43,894 bases of DNA from Ectocarpus siliculosus (lineage: Eukaryota; Sar; Phaeophyceae; Ectocarpales; Ectocarpaceae), in contig FN649735.1 of NCBI GenBank assembly GCA_000310025.1, positions 3,075,313-3,119,206 on the forward strand. Direction: 5' to 3'. Each line of letters starts with the position of its first letter. The stretch's first letter is position 1. Positions 43,796 to 43,894 of the stretch are shown here, piece after piece. The notes below the pieces were generated by a model. The model did not search any database. It saw only the letters and a program-made list of their open reading frames with translations, and had not been told where the DNA came from. The position numbers were made by a program, and so were the translations under genes.

Positions 43796-43894
43796 CCCGT
43801 TTCTGAGTACCCCCCCGCCCCCCCTCAATGGTCTGACCGCTAAGGCATGCAAAGCATGCAAAACATGAGTGACCCCCCCCCCCCCCCCCCCCCG
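43796..43894 (-). mobile_element. GTACTCAT-family termini at the contig edge
   Basis: On the minus strand this reads poly-G, GTCACTCATGTTTTGCATGC, TTTGCATGCCTTAGCGGTCA and GACCATTG, with a second C-rich GAGTAC end at about 43806-43821. The window stops in the poly-C tract, so the element or the tract probably stopped the assembly. Confidence 0.65.

Overview
This is a nuclear genomic fragment from an intron-rich eukaryote. The best guess is a brown alga of the Ectocarpus type. That is inferred from long GT-AG introns (hundreds of bases to over 1 kb), short GC-rich exons, abundant CAG/CTG tracts, and a stramenopile-like mix of a conserved condensin subunit with small protist-type proteins. No organism-specific marker proves it. 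There is no operon, CRISPR array or phage. The window starts and ends in poly-G/poly-C tracts, which looks like Sanger-style assembly breaks. A 100-N gap lies at 17569-17668.

Layout. (1) 1-4.06 kb: poorly coding DNA with a minus-strand zinc-finger ORF (725-1450), some unassigned coding-like snippets (1980-2863) and a small minus-strand protein (3437-3688) divergent from the next gene. (2) 4.06-28.2 kb: one gene, SMC4 (condensin core ATPase). I resolved 29 exons with consistent phases, giving a 1440-residue protein with a complete N-terminal head, coiled coil, hinge, return coil and C-terminal head. (3) 28.2-30.7 kb: possible fragments of a MYND/SET-type gene. (4) 30.7-32.5 kb: a two-exon gene for a short cyclase-associated protein (C-CAP domain only). 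(5) 32.5-40 kb: low coding density, with a foldback element, a tRNA-like motif and a minus-strand gene (exons at 39767-39952, 38753-38917 and 35767-35998). (6) 40.6-43.9 kb: a divergent plus-strand gene beginning with a Gln/Pro-rich exon, a TIR element, and another exon near the right end.

The most unusual signal is in the SMC4 introns. In at least ten introns the sequence next to an exon, often including exon codons and the splice site, is present in two to seven degenerate tandem copies. The exon 10 donor is the clearest case: seven units of about 38 bp, most keeping an AAG|GT-like junction. At least three repeat families also sit in these introns: a roughly 220-bp TIR element with apparent TA target sites; a TIR family whose termini begin GTACTCAT and abut poly-G/C tracts; and a 138-bp-arm foldback element. 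Termini of the second family lie directly upstream of the 3' splice sites of exons 12 and 16 and seem to supply their pyrimidine tracts. Together these suggest introns that grow, and splice sites that are renewed, by local tandem duplication plus element insertion.

The genes do not form a pathway. SMC4 acts in mitotic chromosome condensation, the short CAP in actin monomer turnover, and the remaining genes are unassigned.
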